Source: Eonycteris spelaea (Eukaryota; Chordata; Mammalia; Chiroptera; Pteropodidae). From it: a stretch of 64,000 bases of DNA. The position numbers were made by a program, and so were the translations under genes. Shown here piece by piece: positions 33,956 through 44,645 of this stretch. Position 1 is the stretch's first letter. Each line of letters opens with the position of its first letter. Below the pieces are notes generated by a model. The model worked only from the letters and a program-made list of their open reading frames with translations, was not told the origin of the DNA and ran no database searches. The DNA lies in assembly GCA_003508835.1 (NCBI GenBank), contig PUFA01000084.1, positions 5,022,001-5,086,000 of the forward strand, read 5' to 3'.

Positions 33956-35484
33956 AGTAGGGAGGAAGGAGAGGAAGAGAAAGAGAGAGATTAAAGTACT
34001 TAGGTGGAAAAAGAAACTATAATGACGAAAAACATAGTTTAGGAGAGGAGGAGAGCTAGGCAGAGGATATGGAGTGGGTGAGGTGGCATTGATAAGACAA
34101 CTTGTACCTAAAAAGACAAATCTTTGCCAAAGCTTGTTTAATTCTTTTCAATGAGACATATGCCCTCCTCTTCAACTCCTTGGTTCTCACTACTTTTCAC
34201 ATGTAGCCAAACCGGTGCTTTTTTCTGATACTCAAGTGGTTAAGAGGTTTTGCATTTACGTCCAATTTTTGGCACTTTATGATTTGTGCTGTACTCGTGA
34301 CTATGGGGGAAAATTGGTCCCTCTGAGTGCAGAATAAGTGACTGTCAGCTTGATTGTATGTGAAAGCTCCTACCTTATCATGCGAGATTAACAGGAACCT
34401 AGGATCAGCAAACTTGTGTTCCTTTGGAACTGCTTTTCTTCAGCATTCTCAATACATAACAAGAAAATAGGCAATAAAGGTATTCAAGTCTCAGAAGTGA
34501 GATGTGAACACTCCATCTTCTTTTGCAAATATTGTAACGTTTTGTGATTCGCCTTCATATCAGAAAAAGGAAAGAATCTTTCTAATTATTTTCTTTAATG
34601 AATCAGTTACTTTATGGAGCTTTTGAAATGTTATTTTTCAGATAGATTCAACAGTCTTACCCCTATTGTGTAATTTAGTGGTAAGCTTTCTACATTCATT
34701 TTACCTGGGAAGGTCAAGCATTTTATGACCTCTAAAAGCCTGATCCTCGTTTTGTACAGACAATTGCCTAAATGTTCCCATTATTTAGAATGGATATTTC
34801 AAACATCTCAAGGTTTACTTTTACTAGGATTCTCAAGTGTTTTCATTTATTGAATACTGAATCCAATTGAAGCAGCTTTTATAATAGTGTCTAAAATCTT
34901 ATATTTTCTCATTTTATTTTAAAATTCTTGGTTGTGTGACATGCTGATGTAACTTAATGGTAAATTTTACATTTAAACATAGTTTTACCATTTTTGCAAA
35001 AGCTTAGCTGAAGCTAAAAAAACTTTGACACCATCGGCTCTAGAGATTTATGTAGCCAGAACAGATAGAGCAGAATTGGATGTCAGAAAAGTAGAGTACA
35101 GTTTATTGGTTATCAGAAATAGAAGGGCTGATAACTTAATGAAAGCCGATTGGCAGTAGAATTTATTATAGCAGCTTCAAGGTGGAGACTAGAAAATGAT
35201 AGTGTTACTAATTAATAAATAACACATCTCATGACAATGTAGATGAATGTATTGTCATTCAAATCTTTACCAACTATCTTTTAATTTAATTATGTAGCTC
35301 TTTTGGTATTGGAATACAATTTTAAGAAGCATAAAATTAGTTTAAAGTACATGAAAAGAGTTATCAACTAGTATCTGGTAAAGAGGTATTCAGTATTTTG
35401 GGTGTATGAAAGTATATTCTAATTGGGAAATTTAGAAGACCTAAAAGATTGAGGAAGAAACAATTCTTATAATATACACAATGA
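33956..35484. other. Unassigned stretch
   Basis: No gene. 34190-34420 has more complex sequence with several CpGs and could be conserved non-coding DNA; 34990-35440 may be a decayed upstream part of the CR1/L3-like piece that follows. Confidence 0.35.
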
Positions 35485-35880
35485 AAATAACTAGAAATGG
35501 CATGACAACATTTTCAATAAAACTTGGAAGAGAAATAAGTAAACATCATGAAGACAAAGGAATCTTGAGCAATGAACAAGATGAGTTTATTACAAACAAA
35601 TCATGTCTGACAAAATTAATAGTTGTTTAAAATAGAATTGCAGAATTAGCATGGAGAAAGGAATGTATTTTTAAAACTTCAACCAAGTATTTGTTGTATT
35701 TTTTCAAAAATAATTTTAAAATTAAGATACAAATAATCTGATAGACTGAATATTTCTGGAAAGATGATGAATCTACATAAGGTCAAAATATAATGCCAAG
35801 AATATCCCCAGATTGATTGTGGGATTAGGTGGCAGCAACAAGGGTTACCTGAGGAGTTTGAGTCCTCCATAATTTCCATC
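35485..35880 (+). mobile_element. Probable CR1/L3 LINE fragment, RT region
   Basis: AACAAGATGAGTTTATTACAAACAAATCATGTCTGAC near 35575, then GGAATGTATTTTTAAAACTTCAACCAAGTATTTG near 35661, correspond to the L3/CR1 RT segment. That segment reads GATGAGTTTATTAGAAACAAATCATGCC...GTATACTTAGATTTTAACAAAGCATTTGAC and encodes the first catalytic aspartate region. Strongly decayed; assignment from these two blocks. Confidence 0.48.
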
Positions 35881-36061
35881 ATCTCAAATACTCACATGAT
35901 TCATGTAAAAGAAATATGCATATTATGTAAAGGCAGCTTCTGATATAAGTCCTCCCAGCACCCCTTCTATCGAATTTTGTTGCTAGTCTCACCTATATAG
36001 AAATTTTGTGGGCTTCACTAATGGGTTTTCATCAGGAGTCAATAAATTTGTCCAACTCTGT

Positions 36062-36890
36062 GTGTGGGTTTTTTTTTTTAGATTGAATTTACATATAAAT
36101 ATTACATTAATTTCAGGCATACAACATAACGATTTAATACATGTATATATTGCAAAATGATCACCAGAGTAAGTCTAGTTAATATCCACCACCACACAGT
36201 TTTATATATATATATAATTATGAGATCTTTTAAGAACTACTCTCTTATTTTATAACTGGAAGTTTGTATATTTAGATGACTTTCACCCATTCCCCACCAC
36301 TATCTTCACCTCTGGCAACCACCAATCTGTTCTCTGTGTATATGAGTTTGGTTTGGTTTTTTTTTAGATTCCATAAGATTCCATTAGCTATAAATGAAAT
36401 TATGTGGTATTTGTCTTTCTTTGTCTGACTTATTTCACTTAGCCATAATGCCCTCAAGTTCCCTCCATGTTGTTGCGAATGGCCAAATAACATTTTATTG
36501 TATATGTATACCAGTTTTTCTTTATCCATTCATCCATCAATGGACGCTTAGGTTGTTTTCATGTCTTGGTTATTGTAAATAATGCTGCTATGAGTATGGG
36601 GTGCGGATATATTTTTGGCTTACTGTTTTTTTTCCTATGAATAATGCTCAGAAGTGGAATTACTGGATAATATGGTAGCTCTATTTTTAATTTTTTTGAG
36701 GAACCTCCATACTGTTTTCCATAGTGGCTGAATCAATTTACATTATCACTGACAGTGCACAAAGATTCCCTTTCCTCAACATCTTTGCCAACATTTGTTA
36801 TTTCTTCCTGTCTTTAATAGTAGACATTCTAACAGGTGTGAAGTGAGATCTTGTTGTGGCTCCCATTCATATTTCCCTGATGATTCCACT
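36062..36890 (-). mobile_element. L1 fragment: 3' UTR and ORF2 C-terminus
   Basis: Complete minus-strand L1 3' end. T-run at 36069-36080, then ATATTACATTAATTTCAGGCATACAACATAACG, TCTGGCAACCACCAATCTGTTC near 36312, TGTCTGACTTATTTCACTTAGCC near 36422, CCATCAATGGACGCTTAGG near 36533 and CTGTTTTCCATAGTGGCTG near 36713. 5' truncated near 36890 at the edge of a hAT fragment. Confidence 0.9.
36272..36529 (-). pseudogene. L1 ORF2p extreme C-terminal remnant
   Basis: Within an 85-codon open stretch, LSEISQTKKDKYHIISFI is the terminal ORF2p segment (normally LSEISQTEKDKYCMISL). The rest is translated 3' UTR. Not functional. Confidence 0.6.
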
Positions 36891-37058
36891 CTTTGTTTTT
36901 GTAAATTTTTACTGAAAAATAGGCATGCTTCTTTGTTTATGAATTTGTTGCCTATGGCTGCTTTCATACTACAGAGTTGAATAGTTGAGACAAAAAATAT
37001 ATGACCTACGGAGTGTAAAATATTTATCATTTGGCTTTTTACAGAAAGTTTGTATACC
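36891..37058 (-). mobile_element. hAT-type DNA transposon fragment 1
   Basis: Plus-strand text AATTTTTACTGAAAAATAGGCATGC, CCTATGGCTGCTTTCATACTACAGAGTTGAATAGTTGAG and ATTTATCATTTGGC matches a common mammalian hAT MITE (TTTATTGGAACACAGCCACGCC...GTCTATGGCTGCTTTCACGCTACAACGGCAGAGTTGAG...CAGAAAAAGTTTGCCGACCCTG). It ends at a terminal inverted repeat near 37058. I could not fix the exact family name. Confidence 0.7.
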
Positions 37059-37060
37059 AA

Positions 37061-37130
37061 GGATTAGCAAACTTTCTGTAAATAGCCAAATGATATTTAT
37101 TTGCCTTTATACTGCCTTTAGAAGCATTAG
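37061..37130 (+). mobile_element. hAT-type DNA transposon fragment 2, head to head with fragment 1
   Basis: Begins GGATTAGCAAACTTTCTGTAAATAGCC, the opposite-strand copy of the same terminal repeat (CAGGGTCAGCAAACTTTTTC type). ATATTTATTTGCC follows where the family has AATATTTTAGGC. Only the first 50-70 bases are recognisable. Together with fragment 1 it forms a 28-base inverted repeat. Confidence 0.6.
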
Positions 37131-37664
37131 AATCATTATGAAGTGTGTACATAGGTAGGGTATTTATACATTGTATGGAGGAGGAAGTGAATTTGTACAT
37201 GTTACTATACTTAAAGTTTAGTCTTACCCTGAAACTTCCATGTTTCATGGGGCATTGAAACATCCATTTCAGCAATAAACATCCAAAATGAGATATGTTA
37301 CACTGTCACAGCCTTTATTCAGTTCCATTCAACTGTTCTTGACGTCATAAAAATTAATGAATGACATTCCATAGGTTTAGTAGGTGAATGTAAAGGGAAC
37401 TGGGGCTGAGAAAAACAATGTTGTTAGTCTTAAGTATCAAGATATTTAAGGTCTAGTTCTGTGACAATCTCTTTTGTTTAGAACTCTTTCAAAACACATG
37501 TCAAATTTATATTGGACCGTTCTGCCATATGTACTTACATTAGAGGCAGAGCATTCTTCAGCTCGGGATTCTAGTAAAAAGAATTATCTTGTGCATGTAG
37601 GTTCTTGATAAATATTAATGGATGAAATATTAAATTTAGAATTATTTTGTTTATTTAATTATTT
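37131..37664. other. Unassigned stretch
   Basis: No gene. TAGGTTCTTGATAAATATTAATGGATGAAAT near 37600 could be a decayed L2 3' end on the plus strand. Confidence 0.35.
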
Positions 37665-37770
37665 ATTCTTCAAGTATTTGAGTGCTTAGTATGTGACAGG
37701 CATACAATTCAAAATCCCCAAACAAGTGTTGCCTGATAAAGGAATATAAAGAAGACTAGTGTGTCTGCAT
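37665..37770 (-). mobile_element. Possible L2 fragment
   Basis: TTCAAGTATTTGAGTGCTTAGTATGTGACAGGCATACAATTC resembles the reverse L2 terminus (TATTGAGCACCTACTATGTGCCAGGCACTG). Confidence 0.45.
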
Positions 37771-37782
37771 CCTAGTGAAAGA

Positions 37783-37794
37783 GGTGTGTGTGTG

Positions 37795-37825
<31 letters not shown>
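37783..37825. repeat. (TG)n microsatellite
   Basis: TG run of about 43 bases with one TGTTG interruption. Confidence 0.97.
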
Positions 37826-37826
<1 letters not shown>

Positions 37827-38149
37827 TGTCAATTTAGGATTCAAAGTGTTTTGTATCTGTATGAGAGTATTGGTGGGAACAGAGCATAAGGTTAGCCCTC
37901 TGTGTGTTTTCTAAGGTATCCAAATGATCATTATATTCTAAACAGAAATGTAGGTGTCTGAGCTAAAATGAGAATGATTGAATTGATGGTATCTGAATCA
38001 ATTTTTGTTGAATTCAAGAGAAGGCCATGCATAGTTGTCTGGATAGGAATATGAGAAGAGTGAGAAGGGAGAAAGCATTGATATACTGAGCATTTTTGGA
38101 GAAACTGGAGGTTAGCATTTGGGTCTTTAGCTCCAAGACTGCGAATTTC

Positions 38150-38215
38150 AGGTACATGAACAGTTCTTAACAGATCGTAGGCCCCAATAAATATTTGCTG
38201 AATCAATTAATGTAT
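38150..38215 (+). mobile_element. L2 3' end
   Basis: GAACAGTTCTTAACAGATCGTAGGCCCCAATAAATATTTGCTGAATCAATTAATG follows the sense L2 terminus (GTGCCTGGCACATAGTAGGC-CTCAATAAATATTTGTTGAATGAATG). Confidence 0.55.
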
Positions 38216-38224
38216 ATTGGTGTA

Positions 38225-38350
38225 AAATCTTATCTGATTGGATTGGAGGACACAATTTCTGCATTATTTGGAAGAGAGAATGCATAATAGAACCAGATTA
38301 TGGAAGACTTTGAAAATGAAGCCTTGTGATTAGAATTATGATAGGGAATG
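38225..38350 (-). mobile_element. Possible L2 fragment
   Basis: AACCAGATTATGGAAGACTTTGAAAATGAAGCC resembles the reverse strand of an upstream L2 block (CAGATCATGCAGGGCCTTGTAGGCCA). Confidence 0.35.
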
Positions 38351-38814
38351 AGATAATAACTAGTTAATTTCTAAATATTTGTTTAATCATGGTATGTGAG
38401 ACAATTTAGAGACAGAAGGAGCTGAGAATGATATCTTATTCCAGGCATACTTTCTGTTTTAACCAGGTTCTCACTTTCAGCTGGTTTGGCTGCATTAGAA
38501 TTAATTACTCCTTCAAGTCCCTGGGCCAATGAAGAAAAGTTGCCTCGGTTACCAAGGTTCTTTATTTTGTAGTCTTGCATCTGCATTTCTATTTGCCTTG
38601 TGCTGTACTTTCTTTACTGCGTATCTTTAACCATTTTTCAGGACAGTGAACGTTCTGCCTTATTTTGCTCTTATTGTTTCTGTCTCACTGGTAGCTGCTT
38701 GATTGCATTTATATGTAAGGAATAATTCAATAAAAATTAAATGGAATAAATTTATAACTGAAAACTTCTCTGTACAAATTTGAAGGAAAATGTGTTTCTT
38801 TTGTCTTGCTTTAT
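38351..38814. other. Unassigned stretch
   Basis: No gene or named repeat recognised. Confidence 0.4.
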
Positions 38815-38892
38815 TCTTTTTTTTTCTTTCTTTCTTTCTTTCTTTTTCTTTCTTTCTTTCTTTCTTACTACTTTTCTTTTTTTTTTTTTTTT
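38815..38892. repeat. (TTTC)n microsatellite with poly(T) end
   Basis: Two blocks of TTTC tetramers separated by a short T-run, then a stretch of about 16 T. Confidence 0.97.
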
Positions 38893-39604
38893 ATTATCGG
38901 CCTTAGCTTTTCATGGGATTACTCAGATTACTCAGAATATAAAGGTTGGTACACTAAAAGCAAACCCTGAGATACAAATTGGTTATCTCTGGGAACACCC
39001 AATCTGTCAGTGAGAAGGATATGCCAAGAAAATTTTCATGTTGTTGCAGCTTTGGCCACTGAAGCAACTTGCCTGCCCTTGCTAAATATGCATTTTACTG
39101 TAATATTTCATTTCATAGGGACTCTTTAAGACTACAAAGTAAAAATCATATAATTTGGTTTGTTTCTTTCTACAAATTAGGAATAACAATTTTACCTTTG
39201 AGTACTATTGTGATAATATGGCCCATTTATCCTGTTGTCTTGGTTGGCCCTTAGAATGTACAACCATTCAATTTTATATCTCATCAGAACTATTTCCAAA
39301 AAGGAAATGAGGGGTCAGCCTTGATTGTAGGGTTCCACATTTGCTGAGATAGTGGTATCTTATTTTTCCATCTGGGTATTTGACTCTGGGAAATTTACAG
39401 TGATGTATAACTGCCAGCCACACAAAGGTGGTGCCAGTTTTGTCGGCAACTTATGGACAACTCCCCAAATAGATATCTCTGGGCAAAACAGTGTGAAGGT
39501 TTCTTGCATGGTAGTGTAGAAGTGGACTTGTGTTAAATATAAAACCATATAAGAATACTCATTGGCCCATGAAGGACTGAAACTGGCAATGTTGTACGAT
39601 TGAT
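38893..39604. other. Unassigned stretch, possibly partly conserved
   Basis: No named repeat. Composition between 39290 and 39600 is less AT-rich than the surroundings, and a 107-codon open frame lies on the minus strand at 39360-39683, partly inside the MIR, without any recognisable domain. Confidence 0.35.
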
Positions 39605-39835
39605 CAGAGTATAGACTCTGTGGCCAAATTGACCGGGTGTGAACCCTGGTTCCTTCACTCAGTAGAGAGGGTATCTTTGGCAAATCACTTAATCTCTCTG
39701 TGCCTCAGTTTACATATCAATAAAGTGGGAGTAATGACATCTAATATCAAAGGACCTACCTCCTAGAGTTTTTGTGAGGTTTAAATAAGTAAATGTACTT
39801 AAAAGCTCTTAGAACAAAACCTGAATACAGGGAAT
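39605..39835 (+). mobile_element. MIR SINE
   Basis: The best-preserved SINE in the window. AGTATAGACTCTGTGGCC and GTGTGAACCCTGGTTCC (tRNA-like part, B-box region) are followed by CTTTGGCAAATCACTTAATCTCTCTGTGCCTCAGTTTACATATC (core). Then AGTGGGAGTAATGACATC, CTACCTCCTAGAGTTTTTGTGAGG and AAATGTACTTAAAAGCTCTTAGAAC (3' part). Nearly full length. MIR spread in early mammals, so it gives no taxonomic resolution. Confidence 0.85.
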
Positions 39836-42419
39836 GCTTGTGTATGTGCTATTATCTGATGATCTTTAGAAGTAAAAGCGAAAATTAAGTAGCTTTCTCT
39901 TTGACCTTGACTCCTTTGAGAGTTAGAAAAGTACAAGAAAATTGTTGCCACTTCTAGAATGTGGGATGATTTAAAAACAGCACTATTTGTTTTAAAGCTC
40001 AAAGCACTGATAGTGCAATTGTCCTAAAAGGAAACTCAAAATAACCTTTAACCAAGACTAAATTAAGCAGAATTGTTTTTACACTCCCCTTTTAGAAAAA
40101 AGGAGACAAATTATAAGAAAAAAAGTATATTATTAAGAGTGTCTTCATAAAGCAAGTTCAAAATCCTTGTTATGTCCTGGGGTCACTGTGTAGTCAGTAC
40201 AGTCTCCTCCGTATTTGTATTTAGAATTCTGTAAAATTCGAAGGCAAGAGGTCTCCATATGGATTCCCGGCTCCTGGAAATAGTATACAAAATTTTGTAA
40301 ACATGTACGCTTTTCTAGAGAAAGAGATCCTTGCTTATTTTTTTCTTTCAGAGGGACTTATGACTGTCTCCCTGCAGTGCCCCCCCACAAAAGATTAAGA
40401 GCCATCCTCTAAGGTAGCATAAATTTTTCATCTTTAATGAAGACAAAATTATAATACTCATTTACCAAGGCAGAATAAATCTACTAATATATCTTAGGTT
40501 TTTAGTTAAAAGAATCAAAACAAAAACTTTATTCACCCTTAGCTAGCCAGAAAATTTAATTAACCAGCATTTCTGGTAATCAATGTTTACTTGCATATAG
40601 CACAATCATTCTTCAGTATGTTAGCTGATCTGGTATTTCATCCAGAGGAAATGCTGATTTTTGTCTACTATTCATTCTTTTTGTCCTTCATAATTGTTTA
40701 TTCCTTATAATATGCTTAGGAATAAGAGCATTCTATAAATGCTTGCTCCAGAAACATTATTATACCAATCTCATTAATATAATTTAGTTTAGAATATTTC
40801 AACGCATTCTGTCCAAAGGTATTATGGAATGAAGTATCTGAAAGAGGACAAGGGAAAGTTGTCATGAAGGGAATTTTACTGACCTCTGAAATCTTAAAAA
40901 TGTTTTGCATTTCTTATGCACTTGTGCAAATGTTTAAATTCACATTCACTTTAGTGTTTTTTAATTGCTTTTATTAAAATGGCTTAATAGAATATTTAAA
41001 AATAATTGTTTTATGGATCCTTAGAAAGGGTACACATTCCAAGCTCAAAAGCTTTAAAGTTTTCAGTTGAGGGAGATTAAGTAAATAATTCAGAAATGCA
41101 TTCTGTTTACCTGTTAAAAATTAAGCAGGTTAGACTGTGTACTTTTTATAGGCATTGAGTTTTAATTTATTTATTTGTTGGTGTGTTGGTTTTAAGAATT
41201 TATTAAAGGCATTCTGCTATTGGGAAATAAAAATAAACAGAATAAAGCTGCACATAATAAAGGAATGGGCTTGGGTAACTTTTAAAGGGACAAGTGAGAA
41301 AGAAATTGATTGGTTTTTAGAGTTAAAAGCAGTATTTAGTACATAATCTTTCTGAACTTTTCCCCTTTGTTTTGAAGGGAAACTGAAATACCTAATAGCC
41401 AGTATAATTGAGTCAAGTGAATGATCTTTGTTGTTTCCCTAGAGCTGTGGCTCAGTGGAATTTGATTTGATTTTAGATGGCTTTACTACGAGATTTAGTC
41501 AGGTCAGCTTTATAGATTCTTGGAAGAAGTTTCCATAGAATATAACAGATTTCTCTGGGGTTTTAAAAACTCTGATCATACCCAAAGCCAGAATGCATAC
41601 CTCTACTTTAATTAAGAAGCACCATTATGGATGGACTAGAACTAAATCAGTCTTTTCCATTCTTAGAGGAGATGCATTTTGTCCTCTTGACCATGTATAT
41701 ATATACAAGTTCTTTCTGATATTCTTTAAAGATTATAAATGGCTTTTCATTTGCCCATTTTGATGAGATACAACCAAACTTCATATTTAAAATTTTATTT
41801 AATGAAGACTTTTTTTTTCTAATTATTGATAGAAAATAGTCTTTAGCAGTTTCAATTCATTTTGTCCTAATTGTTATTTGCTTACCTTTTTTTTTTACTT
41901 ATTTGAAATTATACTCCTACTTTCAAAACTGATTTTTTGTGGTTTCATCTGTTCTCTTTCATGGTATATTTTGTTTTTCTCTAGTGGTCCTAACACTGAA
42001 GTTGATGTGTATTTTATCTAGTTTCTCTTATAGAAGTATGCTTACTATATAACTATAACCTCAAGCTTCTTAAAGTTTTCTACATTTAAGGCTGTGCTTT
42101 TCTTTGAAAATTTTATTGAATGCTACTAGGACTCTCAGAGATATCATTATAGGTAGTTGCTGTTCTTTTAAATAAGTCTTAGTTTTCTTTTTTTCTTTCT
42201 TTTTTTCTTCGTTGTTCTCTTTCTTCTCTCTCTCACTTTATCTTCTTTCTCTCCTTACTTCTTCTTTTCAAAAATTTAATCTACGCAGTTAATGGAGGCA
42301 GCCTTTACCAGAAATAGGGACAGATAGACATTTTCAAATGTTTTTTTTTTTTAATATTCAGGAAATCTAATAATATAACGGCTATTTTTTTTTCTGCAAC
42401 ATACTGCAACTGTTTTGTT
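39836..42419. other. Long unassigned, repeat-poor stretch
   Basis: About 2.6 kb without a recognisable element apart from low-complexity CT/T tracts at 42185-42270. Nothing looks like a multi-exon gene. Confidence 0.35.
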
Positions 42420-43350
42420 TTAGTTTATACAAATAATTTGTTTTTAGTATAGAAACTTTGGAAAGAAACTGTAAGTAGAAATATCTCTTCCATAATCTTA
42501 ATACTGAGAAAGTACTAGGAATAATTTAGTCTATAGGTCCATGCTTTTTCTGATGTGTACATGTTTTTTTGTAATACATACACATACATACATACATACA
42601 GATCTCCATTTATATATATGACCAAACACTGTGCATAGTCTATATATATGTATGTATTATATATACACAAATTATTAAAAATTGCTATCATTATTTTACA
42701 GCCTGCTTTTAAGCTTAATGGCATATTGCAAATTTTTACTTGCCATATTTAACAAAAGCTTATAATTATACTGCATATAATTTATTTAATCAGTTCACTA
42801 TTATGAACTATTTAGGTCATTTTAATTTATTTCCCATTGCTATTACAAATTAATATTATTTCATATATATTGTAGCTTGTGTTTCTTCTATTATGAATTG
42901 CCTATTTTGAAAAAATGAGATTTTTTTTTTAGATAAAGATTATGAACCTGTGAATATCCTATACATTAAAATATTTATTTTTATTTACTGTTGGATCAAT
43001 TTTGTTGAAGGTATTTTTGAACTTATAAAATTTTTTTAAGTAGTCAAATTCATAAATCTTTGTGCCTATATATACTACTGCTATGTGCCTCAAAAGGCCT
43101 TCTCACCTCGGAGTTCAGAAGTTATATACATATTTTTTCTCTTTGATTGTTTTACTTTAATATTCAGATATATCAATCTGATTTATATTTTGGTGTCTGG
43201 TAAGAAGTAGGAAACACAAATTTTTTCTCACATAATTAGTCAATTATCTCAACCCTGTGGAAATGCTACCTATAATATTTACTCCATACTAGAGACCTAC
43301 GATCTGTCCTACTGATCTGCCTTTCCACTGCCACTTATATATATAGATAT
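42420..43350 (-). mobile_element. Ancient L1 (L1M) fragment
   Basis: Antisense L1 words: CTTAATGGCATATTGC near 42714, ATTTATTTAATCAGTTCAC near 42780, TAGGTCATTTTAATTTATTTCCC near 42813, ATTTATATTTTGGTGTCTGGTAAG near 43181 and CTACTGATCTGCCTTTCCACTGCCAC near 43308. Very old. A CATA run at 42576-42600 lies inside it. Confidence 0.55.
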
Positions 43351-43504
43351 TTCAATCTTTTTAAAAAACTAACCTTGTTTGCTATTCCTTTGGCAAAGCC
43401 AAAACCTAAAACTTGATTTTTTTTTTGGTTGTAATCTCCTATTTTGTTGTATTATTATTATTTTTAATTTGAACTAACTTTAAAACTTTAGAATTACTAA
43501 AGAT

Positions 43505-43600
43505 AATTTCAATTCAATTCAGTTCAACAAAGATTCATTGACTGTTTGCTGCATATCAGGCCCTGTGCTTATAATAGGAACACATAAATGTATTAATCTG
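43505..43600 (-). mobile_element. L2 fragment
   Basis: CAACAAAGATTCATTGACTGTTTGCTGCATATCAGGCCCTGTGCTTATAATAGG is the reverse L2 terminus. Confidence 0.55.
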
Positions 43601-43909
43601 ATGGAAGTAGGTAGAGCATGTAAATGTTCAAGACAGTGGCCTAATATTGAAAAATTCCTTTTTTTTCCCTGATTCTTCCTTCTTCTTCTTTTTTTTTTTA
43701 AATCTATGTCTTATTGGTTGTAGCCATTTATATATATAGCTTTCTCTTTTTTCTTTCTTTTTAATTCAGAAATGATAAATTATTAAGCAACATTGATTTA
43801 ACAGAATTAAATTGACTCAGGCATGTGAAATATGGTGACTTTTTCATCATATGGTCTGTTTACTTCTTCTAATTAATGAACTGGTAATTGTGCCTTCCTA
43901 TTCTCAGTT
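43601..43909. other. Unassigned T-rich stretch
   Basis: T-rich low-complexity sequence at 43655-43770; no gene or named repeat. Confidence 0.4.
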
Positions 43910-44015
43910 CTATAAATGTTTATTGAATTCTTGCTAGGCACCATTTAAGGAGCTATAGGGAAATAAAAATGAATGTCTTTGACAAATTTATAATCTAGTA
44001 AGGGAATTTACCATT
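43910..44015 (-). mobile_element. L2 fragment
   Basis: ATGTTTATTGAATTCTTGCTAGGCACCATTTAAGGAGC and AATTTATAATCTAGTAAGGG follow the reverse L2 terminus (TATTGAG..., GGCAC..., TTACAATCTAGTGGGG). Confidence 0.55.
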
Positions 44016-44034
44016 TATAAAAATAATAGCAACA

Positions 44035-44135
44035 TAATAAAATAAGTTACTGAGAATATTGTTTGCTGTGTGCTAGCCATTGTACTGAGGAAGGTAATAT
44101 ATATCTCATTTAATCCTTATAAGAGCCTATATAGC
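44035..44135 (-). mobile_element. MIR fragment
   Basis: TGTTTGCTGTGTGCTAGCCATTGTACTGAGGAAGG, then TATATCTCATTTAATCCTTATAAGAGCC, is the reverse strand of the MIR 3' half (TGTGCCAGGCACTG...ACTCATTTAATCCTCACAA). Confidence 0.55.
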
Positions 44136-44139
44136 CCCC

Positions 44140-44300
44140 CCAGATATTTTTTGGACTATCTCCCTCACTTCACTTAGGCATTTTCTAGTGTTGTCTCCTC
44201 CGAGAAGCTTTCCTGTTTTCATCTAAAATGTCAGCCCATATAACTCAGTGCTGTTACCTTATTTTGTTTGCCCTCATAGTTCTAATTACATGATATTGTA
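44140..44300 (+). mobile_element. L2 fragment
   Basis: CTCCCTCACTTCACTTAGGCATTTTCTAGTGTTGTCTCCTCCGAGAAGCTTTCCTG corresponds to sense L2 (CTCCCTCACCTCCTTCAGGTCTCTGCTCAAATGTCACCTCCTCAGAGAGGCCTTCC). Confidence 0.6.
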
Positions 44301-44494
44301 AGTCTATCAGGGGATGTTTGCATCCTTTGCTAGAATGAATATTGAGTGGAAGACTGTAAACAATGGGTTGTATAAGTTTGGAGAGATGCAAAGGGAAAAT
44401 TTAATTCATAATGTTTAACTTCTTTAAGTCTAAATTTCTTTATCCGTAAATCTATGTGGAATTAGTATCTGTTTCATGGGTTGGTCAGGCTGTC

Positions 44495-44645
44495 CATTCT
44501 TTCATTCAGTATTCATTGATCTACCACATGGCAGACACTATTCATGGAAATGGGGGATACGGTGAAAAAGATAGTGCCTGACCTTATGTCACTTTCATGC
44601 TAGTGAGGGAGACAGAATATAAATAAAGAAAAATTACTTTTTATA
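44495..44645 (-). mobile_element. L2 3' end
   Basis: TTTCATTCAGTATTCATTGATCTACCACATGGCAGACACTATTC, GGGGGATACGGTGAAAAAGATAG and TCATGCTAGTGAGGGAGACAGAATATAAATAAAG: reverse L2 terminus in full order. Confidence 0.68.
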
